Positions 1 to 10,653 of a stretch of 64,000 nt of DNA are shown here, one piece after another. The translations under genes were made by a program, and so were the position numbers. The stretch is taken from assembly GCF_036711975.1 (NCBI RefSeq), contig NC_091976.1, positions 19,158,001-19,222,000 of the forward strand, in the 5' to 3' direction. The notes beneath the pieces were generated by a model. That model was not told the origin of the DNA. It searched no databases and saw only the letters and a list, made by a program, of their open reading frames with translations. This stretch comes from Onthophagus taurus. Lineage: Eukaryota > Arthropoda > Insecta > Coleoptera > Scarabaeidae. The first letter of the stretch is position 1, and each line of letters begins with the position of its first letter.

Positions 1-450
1 CCCTCTCAACCTCATTATCTCCAGTGTTGATGTTAGAGCTGGGAACAAGATTTATCATAAATTTTGATTTCTCCTCGTTGATATTTAGCCCGACTCTTGC
101 ACACGCTTCCTTTAAGTCGTTCAGTATTAGTTTAATCTCTCCACGATTATCCAATATAGGAACTATATCGTCCGCGTAGCGCAAATTACTTAAGCATTTG
201 CAATCAATGTTTATGCCTTTTTGGGTCCAATCCAGTTGTTTAAATGCACTCTGAGGAGTGTAATGATCAATTTCGGTTCAACAGTGTATCGCCTTGTTTT
301 ACTCATAACCAGTACTTTACTACTTCTACTCTCTTCAGTACTTTCATGCAATTTTACCGTCATTGTAGCGTTCTTGTAGATGTTATAAATAAGTTTGGTA
401 TATCGATAATCGACTCTGCATTCATGAAGTGCTTGCAAAACTGCCATCAA
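1..450 (-). mobile_element. RTE-type LINE reverse transcriptase fragment, cut by the window edge
   Basis: Read on the minus strand, this encodes a piece of the reverse transcriptase of an RTE-like non-LTR retrotransposon. The part at 211-450 reads ALHECRVDYRYTKLIYNIY and a stretch resembling the family's usual TVRLHE segment. The part at 1-240, in another frame, reads LDWTQKGINID and then the catalytic RYADDIV box and NINEEKSKFM. At least one frameshift separates the two parts, so the copy is dead. The 3' part lies outside the window. The class is assigned from recalled motif order; no alignment was run. Confidence 0.8.
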
Positions 451-559
451 CTCAATTTAAATTAAATTTTATAAATATCTCTAAATACCCATCTTGGGTA
501 AATACCCTCGGGTATATATCCAGGAAATTTACCCTTGAAAATAAATACCCAGGTATTTA

Positions 560-1440
560 ACAATAATGGGTGTAGGAGAGTCTGTTGTACTTGGACTGAT
601 AAAATGCCTACCAAAAAAGACTAGTTTTAAAATTTATGGCGGCAGATTTTTTTCTTCGCTAAAACTAGTAACTCATTTATAGGAAAAAGGTATTGGGTAC
701 ACGGGAACTATCAAATACAATAGAATTGAAAAGCGTCCCATAATGCCTTCGAAAGTAGTAGAAAAGAAGTACTATTATACAAATGTTGCCAATAAGATAA
801 CCGTTACAAGCTGGCAGGATAATAGAATAGTTCTGATGGTCAGTACTTATGTTTGTACACTTCCAGAATGTAGAGTAGAAAGGTGAATATCAAAACAGAA
901 AAAAAGGTGCCAGTTGCGTAATCTCATATAGTAGCTCAATACAATACATTTATGGGCGGTGTAGACAGGATGGAAGAGAACATAGACAATTATAGGATTT
1001 GCATTAGATCGAAGAAGTGATTAGATAAAGAAAAGGACTTGGGCAAAAAAAGGATTATTTGCATTTTCGAAGAATAGTTGTGCAAATGTATTTACAAAAA
1101 ATATGGTTTTCCCCCGGAAGGAGGAGGACGTTCATCTTACCGTAAAGAATTAGCTTCAAGAGTGCCAACGCAAGCGCGATTTGAAGAAAGCAACCACTGG
1201 ATTGTCCACGCAAAAAAACAACATATTGTGCTTTCTGTGAAAAAAACACGACAAAGTCGTGTCAAAAATGTAAAATCAATCTGCACGAATCCTATTTTAT
1301 TCACTTTCACACAAGATAATGGAAAAAATAGTCAAAATCAGTCAGTTACAAATGATAAAAGCTACTACACAAGAATGACACTGGAAACACAAAAATCTAA
1401 ATATGATGGAAATTCCAATATTCAGTGTCTAAACTGATTA
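560..1440 (+). mobile_element. piggyBac-like transposase remnant
   Basis: A degraded piggyBac-family DNA transposase. One frame (about 620-900) reads SFKIYGGRFFSSLKLVTHL, an in-frame stop, then KGIGYTGTIKYNRIEKRP, matching the family's DNFFTSLxLL...GTGTIRxNR region. At about 950 another segment reads YNTFMGGVDRMEENI and YRICIRSKK, the MGGVD block. The C-terminal cysteine-rich domain is visible at 1227-1310 as CAFC...CQKCKINLH...H, in a different frame from the open frame that overlaps it. Several frameshifts and stops are present. I did not find TTAA-flanked terminal repeats. Confidence 0.8.
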
Positions 1441-1892
1441 TAAATTCTATAAATCCCGAAATTTGCTCAAATTTCCGATAAACCTTTCCAATACTTGGTG
1501 CTATATGAAGCAATTCAAATTAGATTGATTAAAAATTCTACTTAAATGAAATAATATAAAAAAAAACGTTTTTTGCTCAATTGCAAATCTCTAACAATTC
1601 AAAGAAAGCTGTTCTTTCTTTATAATTGAGAAATGACAAGTATTTTTTCCGGTTTGCTGTTTCAAAAATAATAAGAAATAAGATAGTGTTGAAATTAAAC
1701 TAGTCAGAAATTCTGCTCAACTCAAACTTTGATAAAATTCAAGAACAATCGGTTTTGCATAGGTATCGAAAATAACAGAAATATTTTGCGTTCCATATAT
1801 GCCGTTACAGGTTAGGAGAAATACGATCAAATTAAATTGATCAGCAATTTTTTTCCAAACTTTGCAAAACTTCAAGGAAAACTGTTACTATA

Positions 1893-2461
1893 CAGGGTGT
1901 ATCAAGTATGAGTAGAAAAAATTTGAGGGGTTATAGGTCTCCCCCTTCTGAATAAATATTCTTATAACACAATGTCCCATTCTTTGCCATTCTTAAGATA
2001 TAATACGATAAAGTTAAGGGTTTGAAAGTTTAAGTACTTCTGTATAAAGAATTATATTAAACAGGCTTTGTTTATGTAATATAGCTTTAATTTGACACAT
2101 AAAAGTCATTTTTGAGATATTTTTTTAGAGGTAAATTACTTTATACGAATAAATTTATCACTTCTGTTTTATCACTCTTTAATGTGAAAATTTACAAAAA
2201 TTTTGGTTTTAATAAATAAACTTGCTTATTGTATTAAAAACAACAAAATTACAAAACTAGCAAGAAATTACAAATTGCAAAACAAAGCCTGCTTAGTATA
2301 ATTCATTAACCTGTACTACTCAAACTTATGAACCCTTAACTTAATCGTATCATATCTTAAGAAGGACAAAGAATGGGACATTGTGTTATAAGAATTTTTT
2401 ATTCAAAAAGAGGAAACCTATAACCCCTCAAATTTTTTCTACTCATACCTGATAAACCCTG
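1893..2461. mobile_element. Foldback (hairpin) non-autonomous DNA element with TA target duplication
   Basis: The two ends are long inverted copies of each other: about 1893-2073 pairs with 2279-2461. The outer ends read CAGGGTGTATCA and, inverted, TGATAAACCCTG, each flanked by TA. The roughly 205 bp centre is AT-rich. There is no coding capacity. CAG...CTG ends with a TA duplication suggest a MITE mobilised by a Tc1/mariner-superfamily transposase; this is inference. Confidence 0.8.
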
Positions 2462-2573
2462 TATAAATGGCATGTGACAAAAAGATTACGATGTAATCAG
2501 TCTAAATTGATCAAACATTGTGCTCAACCCAAACATTCTAAAAATTCATTAATATTATTACTTCCCATCTTGT

Positions 2574-2877
2574 TAGAATATTTATGTGAATAAAAAACTT
2601 TGAATTTTCTTTATTTTCGGCTCAACCGGTTTCGACTATTCTTTTTTAGTCATCTTCAGGAACAATAGCCAGCTAATATATAATTCAAAAATCAAATTAA
2701 AACTAAATCAAAAATTACAGAATAAAATTTTGTTCCTTAGAAAACACATGTTTTTTAGGTTATTTTAAAAGTATTAACTTACGTCAGTTTCACTCTTAAT
2801 TTTCATAATTACTAACTTAACTTCCAAAAATTCCACCCTTCTGAAAAGCAAAGTTTTTTATTCACATAAATATTCTA
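2574..2877. mobile_element. Short element with 29-bp terminal inverted repeats
   Basis: TAGAATATTTATGTGAATAA and the bases up to CTTTG at 2574-2602 recur inverted at 2849-2877. Next to the left repeat lies CAACCGGTTTCGACTATT and then GTCATCTTCAGG. I recall that type of motif from dispersed insect repeats, without being able to name the family. About 304 bp long, non-coding. Confidence 0.6.
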
Positions 2878-2940
2878 AAAATTGCCAAAAAACATATTTT
2901 GCCGACGAATAAGAAACGAATAAGAACGATAATTTCTGCC

Positions 2941-3320
2941 TATTGCATTGAAACTGAAATTTACTAAATACAGATCATAACTATACATATGTATAATGTT
3001 ACACACCCACCTCATACCTATCAGGAATAACTCACAAACAAATCATTGATACCTTCCTCTTCGATCAAATTGTTCGATCTGGAATTTTTGGGAAATGTGC
3101 TGACGAATCTGCCCTTTTAGTTATACTTCCAATAATAACCCTATTTTACTAAACGACAATATATGGTTTCAGAACGATGGTACAACTTCGCACTTCACAA
3201 TATTTTAGACAAGATTATATATACTGAATATCTTACACTTTAATAAATCATGTTACTGCTGAAACTTATGGTATTTGTAACACAAAGAATCAATATCAAT
3301 CAAATTTGCTCCATTAAATT
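2941..3320. other. AT-rich stretch without a recognised gene
   Basis: No gene, promoter or clear repeat recognised. Short open frames lack similarity to any family I know. Confidence 0.5.
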
Positions 3321-3324
3321 TAAT

Positions 3325-3425
3325 TTACGATTTAATCCAATTAATTTAATTTGTTCATTAGTGTGATGCGATCGATACTATCAAAAGCATTTAAGAGATT
3401 AACTAATTACCTATTGACCACATTC
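3325..3425 (-). mobile_element. Very short LINE reverse transcriptase scrap
   Basis: On the minus strand one frame reads LLNAFDSIDRITLMNKLN, resembling the KAFDSVDR palm motif of non-LTR reverse transcriptases, with stops on both sides. About 100 bp remain, possibly of the same RTE type as at the window start. Confidence 0.45.
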
Positions 3426-3815
3426 ATTCTTAATAAGGCTGTTCAGTGCAAATTAACAGTTTCCAATTCTAATGGATTGAGGTGCAAATGAACAAATTTG
3501 TATGGTTAAAGCAGCTTATGTTAAATATAGATTTAATGCATATTACCTTCGTGTACTTACCTACAAACTTATACCTATATACGTATTAACTATAAATTTA
3601 ATTCGCATTAAGGGATTGTATCAATACGTCCTTCAACACAACCGTCTGCTCATGCTTGACGAAAGTTCACACGCTGTAGCAAAATAATGGAGTTTGCGAG
3701 TTTTGGACGTATATTCAAACATCATAAACCAATATAGCCACAATAATAGAAAGCTGTAATATCTATTAAGCTTATGAGTTAATAATAATAAATAAAATCT
3801 CATTTATTATTAAAA
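3426..3815. other. Spacer downstream of glycerate kinase
   Basis: No gene recognised. The right end, a run of AATAAA-like and TTTATT words, probably includes the minus-strand polyadenylation region of the glycerate kinase gene. Confidence 0.4.
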
Positions 3816-3821
3816 TAATTT

Positions 3822-5351
3822 TTATTTATTTTTTTGAATAATAATAAGATGAATATCCATAACATTAGTTCCTGTGTGTCCTGTTTTAATTAAATGAGTT
3901 CCGTTATCAAATTGAGAATAAAAGTTGTAAGAATCGTTATTGGGTAAGAATTGAGTGGGGCTAATATGAAACTGGGCGGCTTTATTAACTAAGTTTGAAC
4001 TTCCAAGAGCTCCCGCGGCGTCAGTTGGACCGTCCATGCCATCTGTGCCAGCGCTGAGAAATGAAATATCTTCCATTTTTGCACCACTAAACTTATTAAC
4101 TTCCACGGAAAATCTTAATGCCAATTCCTGGTTCCGACCCCCTTTTCCCTTACCCTTAACTACGACGGTCGGTTCCCCGGCACCTATTATGCAAATGTTC
4201 TTGGAGAAATCGAGCTGTAAGAAGTCCTCAACGTCGATATCGTCCAATTTTGATTTGGCCGACTCAAGAAAATTGCGTAAATCGGTTTTATTCGTGGAAG
4301 AGTAGATCAGAGCAGCCAATTCAGCGTAGAATTTGCTTAAAACTTCAACGTCGTCTTGGATTTTTGTCGTCAAAATTCGGGTTTCGTATCCGAAAGATAT
4401 CGCTTTTGTTCTGCATGCTTCGACGGCAAGTTTGTTATTTCCGATAATAAAATTTTCGGCGTTTGTAACTTTAAAAGTATTTTCTGACTTTAAAATTACT
4501 TTTACGTGCTCCGGAAGTTTCTCAAATAGTTCGTATTTTTTTATTATGTTTAAAGCTTTGTCTGGGGAATCAAGATTTGTTACGGTTGGTCCACTTGCAA
4601 TAAAGTCCAGTGGATCTCCAACTATGTCCGAAAGGATTAAACTAATTACTTTAGCTGGTAAAGCTAATTTAGCTAAACCACCACCTTTTAATTCAGATAA
4701 TTTTTTTCTAACTGAATTTAATTCTTTTATATCGGCACCTCCTTTACTTAAGCTTTTTATTATAATTTGTTTTTCCTCTAAAGTCATTGGTTCCTTTGGA
4801 TATGGCAATAAAGCTGAACCACCACCAGTTATTAAAACAACGACCAAATCATCTTTATCCAACTTTTCGATCATCTTTTTAATCTTTAAACTTCCTTCAA
4901 AAGCATTTAAATCGGGAATATTGTCTTTAGCGCCCTCTATAAATTGGATTCGGCACTCACACTTAGGTCTGCCTCCAAATTTCGTAAAAATCCCGCTAGG
5001 TACCGTTACAACGCCATTTTGAAGGTTCTCACCCAAGATATCTTGTAATTCCAAAGCCATTCCATAAACCCCTTTTCCAAATCCAACCACATAACACGGT
5101 TTTTTCATCACAAACTCGTTTCCGTTCACTATTAACGTCTTATTTTTGATCTGAACCGTCTTCTTGATTAAACTCTTTGGTTGAACGGAAGCCACACCCG
5201 CGAGAAATATCGTGGTTAAATCGTTCATTGTTGAGAAATTACGGCAATTTTTAACGAAATTTATCGAAAAATTTCGGTTTAAAGTAACGAGAATCATAGC
5301 ACACTCAATTTTGTTTAAGTATTTTTGATAAGAAAGGTTGAAACGTGACAA
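3822..5351 (-). CDS. Glyctk: Glycerate kinase (class II, MOFRL family), single exon
   Basis: A 509-residue protein that phosphorylates D-glycerate with ATP in serine and fructose breakdown. The N-terminal part is the MOFRL-associated kinase domain, with a glycine-rich VVGFGKGVYGMA, a VVVLITGGGSALLPYP segment and VISLILSDIVGDPLDFIASG. The C-terminal MOFRL domain shows IIGAGEPTVVVKGKGKGGRN, the SAGTDGMDGPTDAAGA signature, and TGHTGTNVMDIHLII near the end. The length is close to the animal enzyme (about 520). The first 42 or so residues are rich in Arg, Asn and Lys with no acidic run and look like a mitochondrial leader. A second Met (MNDLTTIFLAG) could start a cytosolic form. The whole frame is one exon. 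A broken duplicate lies at 19743-20930. Confidence 0.95.
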   Translation of the reverse strand: MSRFNLSYQKYLNKIECAMILVTLNRNFSINFVKNCRNFSTMNDLTTIFLAGVASVQPKSLIKKTVQIKNKTLIVNGNEFVMKKPCYVVGFGKGVYGMALELQDILGENLQNGVVTVPSGIFTKFGGRPKCECRIQFIEGAKDNIPDLNAFEGSLKIKKMIEKLDKDDLVVVLITGGGSALLPYPKEPMTLEEKQIIIKSLSKGGADIKELNSVRKKLSELKGGGLAKLALPAKVISLILSDIVGDPLDFIASGPTVTNLDSPDKALNIIKKYELFEKLPEHVKVILKSENTFKVTNAENFIIGNNKLAVEACRTKAISFGYETRILTTKIQDDVEVLSKFYAELAALIYSSTNKTDLRNFLESAKSKLDDIDVEDFLQLDFSKNICIIGAGEPTVVVKGKGKGGRNQELALRFSVEVNKFSGAKMEDISFLSAGTDGMDGPTDAAGALGSSNLVNKAAQFHISPTQFLPNNDSYNFYSQFDNGTHLIKTGHTGTNVMDIHLIIIQKNK

Positions 5352-5640
5352 GTTAGGTTAAGTTTAGACGTTTCGTATAAATATAAAAAGAAATAAGATG
5401 TTAATAAAATAATGCAATTGGTGTTAATTTGGTAATGATTTGATGTTTTTGATAAGAAAATCTGTTGAAATATATAGATTATTTATGGTAAAATAATCAT
5501 CAGGCAGCTGAATTATAACGTTTGTAATTTTGGTTGCCTTATATATTATATGTATCATCAAACTGACTGGGAGATAAGTTTTAATTTGCTAATTTATATT
5601 GTACATTGTTAGAAAACAAACGCTGTTGGCATTTTTTAAT
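5352..5640. promoter_or_regulatory. Upstream region of glycerate kinase
   Basis: The AT-rich region just 5' of the minus-strand glycerate kinase start. No convincing TATA box was found. The sequence is also kept upstream of the broken copy (about 20930-21200), so the duplication carried the likely promoter with it. Confidence 0.35.
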
Positions 5641-7500
5641 TTTTTCCTTTGATGCACTAATGGAAAGAACAGGGGAATCCCAGAGAAGAACAAGGAAATT
5701 AGGGGAATCCCGATAATCTGTACGTATGTATTTCACAATAGTAAAGTTATTTGAGCTATTTGGTTCATGCAAGTACATAGCGCGAATTATTTTATCAGTA
5801 AAGCTTATGTACTTGTGCCTTTATTTTTTGAACTGGTAAGTTTTCAACATTTATAGTTTTTATGGTATCTATTATATGTTTCTTTTAAATTTGTTAAAGT
5901 TTTATAATGTCAAAGGATTTGAAGAAAAATCAAATAAAACGAAAAGTTATTTCTTTAGAACTAAAATTCAAATATTAGACCGTCTACGTAATGGAGAATT
6001 TTACTCTATGAAGATCCCACCAGAAAAAGTGTAGCAGCTGGAATCTGCAGCAGTATAAGTACGATTTCATATGTTTGAGATGTTACAATGGAAAATATGG
6101 AAAAAGCGTTAATGATATCCCAAACTCAAAAGCGAAGCTCGATCGATACCAATACTGTTACAAATAAAGCTTTGACGATTTATCAATCAGTTCAGAATCA
6201 GTCGTCGTCGATTTAATCCGGTGAAAAGAAGATTTCTTTTTCCACAAGCCATGGATGGTTCGAGAGATTTAAACAAAGACATTCTTTGTATAATCTGAGA
6301 ATGAAAGGTGTGTATCTGCTGATTCGGTTGCAGCACAACAATATTCGGAAAATTTTGCTGAAATCATTACCGCTAACTCCTACACTTCTGATCAGGTTTT
6401 CAATGCTGACGAGTCTGGATTTTTCTGGAAAAAATGCCGGAAAGAGCTTTCATAGCTAAAGCTCACTAATCAGCTAATGGTCATAAAGTAGCATAAAGTC
6501 GTACAACAGTTCTTTTCTGTTGCAATGCTTCTGGCGGTTATAAACCATTGGTGTTTAACAAATCAAAATCACCATGCTCATTCAAAGGAATAAACATTAA
6601 CAACCTTCCCGTCTATTGGACGGCTAATAAAAAAGTATGGGTCATTGCCATAGTGTTCCGTAACTTCTTTGTTGCTGATGTCAAAAATTATTTAACTAAT
6701 AAGGGATTGCCGTTTAAGGCTCTTCTATTAATTGATAATGCTCCAGATTTACAACATGAAAATGTAAAGGTTGTTTTTTACCGAAGAATACAACTTCCTT
6801 ATTACAGCCGTTAGATCACGGGATCATTTCAACTTTTAAAGCACTGTACATCAAGCAAACTTTCAGGTTTATCTTAGAACAAATGGAGAGTAATGAATCT
6901 CATACTCTGTTGTATGCTTAGAAGAAATTTACAATTTTAGATTGTCTTAAGCATGTTGGACTTTCATACACTCAGATCAAACAATCAACGATTAATGCCT
7001 GCTGGAAATCAGTATGGATGTTGTTGAAAGTGAAAAATGATGAATACAGTATGAACGTTCTCGTATCACTGAGTTGGCCCATGCCATAGGAGGAGAAGGT
7101 TTTGAAGATTTTATTTTTTGTAGATTCATGATACAAAAAACATTATGAAGACAATGATTCAGATGAAGAGCAACCTGAAATAGTTGCGTTCTTAGTAAGA
7201 ATCATACGCGTAGGACTTGAACTGGGAAAAAATTGGGCAACCATTTCATAGAATGTCACAAATGTTAATTGAGCTCTCCGATTCCAGTGAGACCTTCGTA
7301 AATACTTAAATCAATATGAAAAAGTCTATAAAGATTTTGCAAAAAACATTTCATGACAAAGTGATCCGAGATCTTTCCTAATCCGTCAACCATTGAGCCA
7401 GAATTGCATCAAGAAAGCTCAAGTGATGAGAGTGACATTATACCTATCAGAAAGAAAAGATTGATAGTTCATGAAAGTGATGATAGTGATTAATTTTTAA
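5640..7500 (+). mobile_element. Tigger/pogo-like DNA transposon, dead
   Basis: The transposase starts near 5908 with MSKDLKKNQIKRKVISLELK and FKILDRLRNGE, a CENP-B-like DNA-binding start. A frame at about 6390 reads VFNADESGFFWKKMP, the first DDE aspartate region. 6548-6814 reads VFNKSKSPCSFKGI, LPVYWTANKKVW, then GLPFKALLLIDNAPDLQHE with the second aspartate. About 6775-6850 reads NTTSLLQPLDHGIISTFKAL once a frame change is allowed. Stops and frameshifts occur throughout. The acidic tail with SSDESDI-like residues ends near 7490. I did not locate terminal inverted repeats. The 5' end was copied with glycerate kinase to 21.2-21.6 kb. Confidence 0.85.
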
Positions 7501-8730
7501 TTGTCTTTTATTTTTTAATTTTTTATTCCTAATGTAAAATAAATTAAATATGTATAAGTACATATTTAATTTATATTATTTATTATTATTAATAATTACT
7601 TTCATATGTTTGTTGTTTATGAACTATGTACAATTGTGAGTTCTCCAAGATGTCTTACTTTTGTTTTACTTAAATAAATTACTGAATCATGCACATTTTG
7701 GGTTTTTTTTTCGTTTTATATGATTTTACTTAGCAAAATCCAAGATTTCAATTTACACGGTTTTGTACAGAACTTATTTTCCGTGTAAATCGGGGGATTT
7801 TCTTTCAAGAAGATATCGATCCCTTATCACTATTTTATTCATTCGGCAATACTCCATGCAGAAACATGTTGATTTGTTCTCTAGCATATTCTGAATTACA
7901 CGATTCGATGGTGCAGTCTGTTATCTTTGGACAAATTGATATTACTTTATTCTATTTCAAGATTATTTTCGTTTGTACCCCGTATTTTTGGAACTTCCGC
8001 GTGCTTCAATTACTCACACCTTTTAATCGTATCACATCAGTTGTGAAACCCATCTTCTCCATTTTCTTTTTCTTCACTTAATAATCAGCCACGGATCTTG
8101 TAACAGATTTTGTTTTTGCTGTTTTATTAAACCTCATTATTTGTCGTTTGCATAGCATAGGACTTTAACCTTTCTGTTTCCCATTTTGTATTCTCTTACT
8201 TTGCGTAACGGGCTTATAATGTTATCAGTTACCAAATGTCATTATTTATCAGCTATTAGCCAGCAATCTTGCTTGTTTAATGCCGCCACATATTTCGCCT
8301 GTTCGTCTTTGTTCACTTCACTATATACTACTATGTAAGAGTCATATACTCTTTATCACTTTCCATTTTTAGGTTTCTTGCAATTTTTCATTGTTCTTGT
8401 TCTGTTGAATGTTTTTATGTTTCAAGTAAGAAATCCCAGAAGAGTCTGATCCCAGATGATCTTTTTCGTGCATGGTTTATCATCTTTTGAATTGGTTATG
8501 TTTCGAGACAAATTTGTGAGTCTGTGAGCTATAATTACTTTTCCGGTGAAATGGGTACCTACATTTCACCAATTCTTCTCTTTTTTCCCGGTTTTAGATC
8601 GACAACATGACCGTTTAGCCACTCAATTCACGAAACAGTCGGAGTTTTGTAATAAGTTATTAAATAAAAATAATACAATAATAAATTACTGAACTTACTT
8701 ATGGTTAGGTATGTGAACAAAAATGGAATG
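7501..8730. other. No recognised gene
   Basis: AT-rich sequence, possibly including the right end of the Tigger element. The open frame at 7866-8081 has no recognisable motif. Nothing else supported. Confidence 0.4.
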
Positions 8731-8732
8731 TA

Positions 8733-9378
8733 CAGGTGTCCAAATTTCGATGGGTTTGCAGGGTATCTCAGTTATTATGAAAGATAGAAAGTTGCGGCTT
8801 TCGCGAACCTGAGCTACTTTTTTGTCAAACTTACAATGGCGCAAACCAAATTTTCATAGCCCTCTTTGTTTTTGATATACAGGGAGTGTTTGAAATTTAT
8901 GATTTTCAAACACCTCCTGTATCTCGGCTATCCGGAAACTTAATAAAAAGTAAAAACGGGTTCTAATAGATTTTTTCATGTGGAATCCAATGGTGCACGT
9001 AGAATTTTTCTAGTCATTACGGTTTTTGAGTTATAAACACAACTCAAATACTGAATACTCAACTTCTAAAATACTTAACTCTTTATAACCCAAAAACCGT
9101 GACGACTAGAAAAATTCTACGTGCACCATTGGATTCTACGTGAAAAAATGTATTAGAATCCGTTTTTACGTTTACGGATAGCCGAGATACAGGAGGTGTC
9201 TGAAAATCGTAAATTTTGAAACACTCCCTGTATATCAAAAACGACGAGGGCTATGAAAATTTGGTTTGCGCCATTGTAAGTTTCACAAAAAAGTAGCTCA
9301 GGTTCGCGAAAGCCGCAACTTTCTATCTTTCATAATAACTGAGATACCCTGCAAACCCATCGAAATTTGGACACCTTG
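8733..9378. mobile_element. Near-perfect 646-bp foldback element with TA target duplication
   Basis: The whole segment is one large hairpin. It opens with CAGGTGTCCAAATTTCG and closes with the inverted CGAAATTTGGACACCTTG, each flanked by TA. The arms meet at about 9050, leaving only a short loop. Each arm also contains a smaller inverted pair around TACAGGGAGTGTTTGAAA and CACCTCCTGTA. No coding capacity; open frames inside it are shadows of the repeat. Arm identity looks high, which suggests recent insertion or ongoing correction. Confidence 0.9.
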
Positions 9379-10560
9379 TACATGTGGCAAACACCTCGTC
9401 GATTACAATAACATAAAACTACAATGCAATTGCCCTTTATACTTTCATTCCGATTATTCTAAGTACACCGAAGATTAACCAAAAAGTAAATAACTTGGCA
9501 GATCGAGATAGAAATAAAGTTTTCTGAATTCCGACTTTTGAGGCGATTATTCAGTAATCCTTTCGATCTCGAATCTCTCCGTACATTTCCATTCTTGTTT
9601 AGAAGTGCCCTTGCAATATGCCTATCTATGCTCAATGATGTCAATGGATAACGTCGACTAAGTAGAACCTTTAATCCTAAGACAGAACAATTGGAAACGT
9701 TGGAAATTCAAATACTTTCATGTAATGTGGAAAATCTTGTCATCGTCGATGATAATTTATTACTTCTTGGCGGCATCTATATTTCAATAATGTAATATAC
9801 AGCAGTTCAAACAGTTCTCATACTATTTTTTAAACGTTAATTGACGTTGACATTATAATTTTTAATTTATTCTGATGATTTCAATGAATTCCTCATCTAA
9901 TTTTAGGAAAATTTTCAAGGGACCTTGGTATCAGTATAGGTAACACTCAGGTATCAGTATTGGAGCTCGTTTATCAAAAGTTCTCTTAACTTAATCGAAG
10001 CCAATGGACGCAATTTTATACATTTATTGTAAATCTTTTTGATTAAATTTATTGTTATTCTTTTAATAAAGTTTTTTATTTTTTTGAATGTTTTGTTTTA
10101 TTGAATTGTGTGGTAATGCTATCCAGTTGAAATGTCTAACAAAAGTATGGGACCTTTTTGAACAACGAATTTGTTATCAAACTATATAAATAGGCAACTT
10201 AATTGAAAATTTCGCAATATTGGTTGCCGATTCAATTACAATAAAATTTAAGTCAAAATTAAAAAAAATGTTACGCACCTTTTGTTATCTATCATAGGAT
10301 AATAGATAAAATATTCGATTTCCTAAATAAACTGCAGTATCGCAAATACAATTCAAGTTTTCGTCGTAATTCATTGCAAAATTAAAACGTGCCAATAAAA
10401 TTCAGATTTAAAACATTTCTTTGTGCTTTGTTTTGATGCCCGTGTAACATTTGAATATCTTAAATTTAGTGAGTGCACATGATGAAATTATATTTAATAA
10501 AAGGGTGTTGTGAAATTATTCCGTCATTATTGTTTGTGTATTTTTTTAATTTCGTTTATC
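9379..10560. other. Intergenic, no recognised gene
   Basis: AT-rich, no recognised coding or repeat unit. A TATA-like CTATATAAATAG at about 10183 is not followed by a gene I can recognise. Confidence 0.4.
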
Positions 10561-10592
10561 TGGATTCAACACGTTTCATACATATTTCTCGG

Positions 10593-10599
10593 TATAAAT
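10593..10599 (+). promoter_or_regulatory. Probable TATA box of lipase gene 1
   Basis: TATAAAT in the context CTCGGTATAAATGAGGG, about 60 bp upstream of the start codon at 10654. It is well placed for a short 5' UTR. Confidence 0.5.
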
Positions 10600-10653
10600 G
10601 AGGGTTGTTTTCAAAAATTTGTTAGTTTCTAATTAATATTATACGACATCGTT

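Larger units (their letters stand above)
1441..2940. repeat. Degenerate tandem array, units of roughly 110-150 bp, interrupted by two inserted elements
   Basis: Several stretches begin with a variant of AAATTCTGCTCAA and end with a variant of TTAAATTGATCAG, for example near 1455, 1570, 1700, 1840 and 2510. Units are strongly diverged. The foldback element at 1893-2461 and the short inverted-repeat element at 2574-2877 appear to have landed inside units. No gene is recognised here. Confidence 0.4.

Noticed and set aside
4036-5022. Plus-strand open frames opposite glycerate kinase
   Set aside because: Shadows of the minus-strand gene; the same shadows appear over its pseudogene.
9266-9478. Plus-strand 70-residue frame with cysteine motifs (ending CNCPLYFHSDYSK)
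   Set aside because: Its first half is the right arm of the foldback element; the cysteines are not in a known finger pattern.
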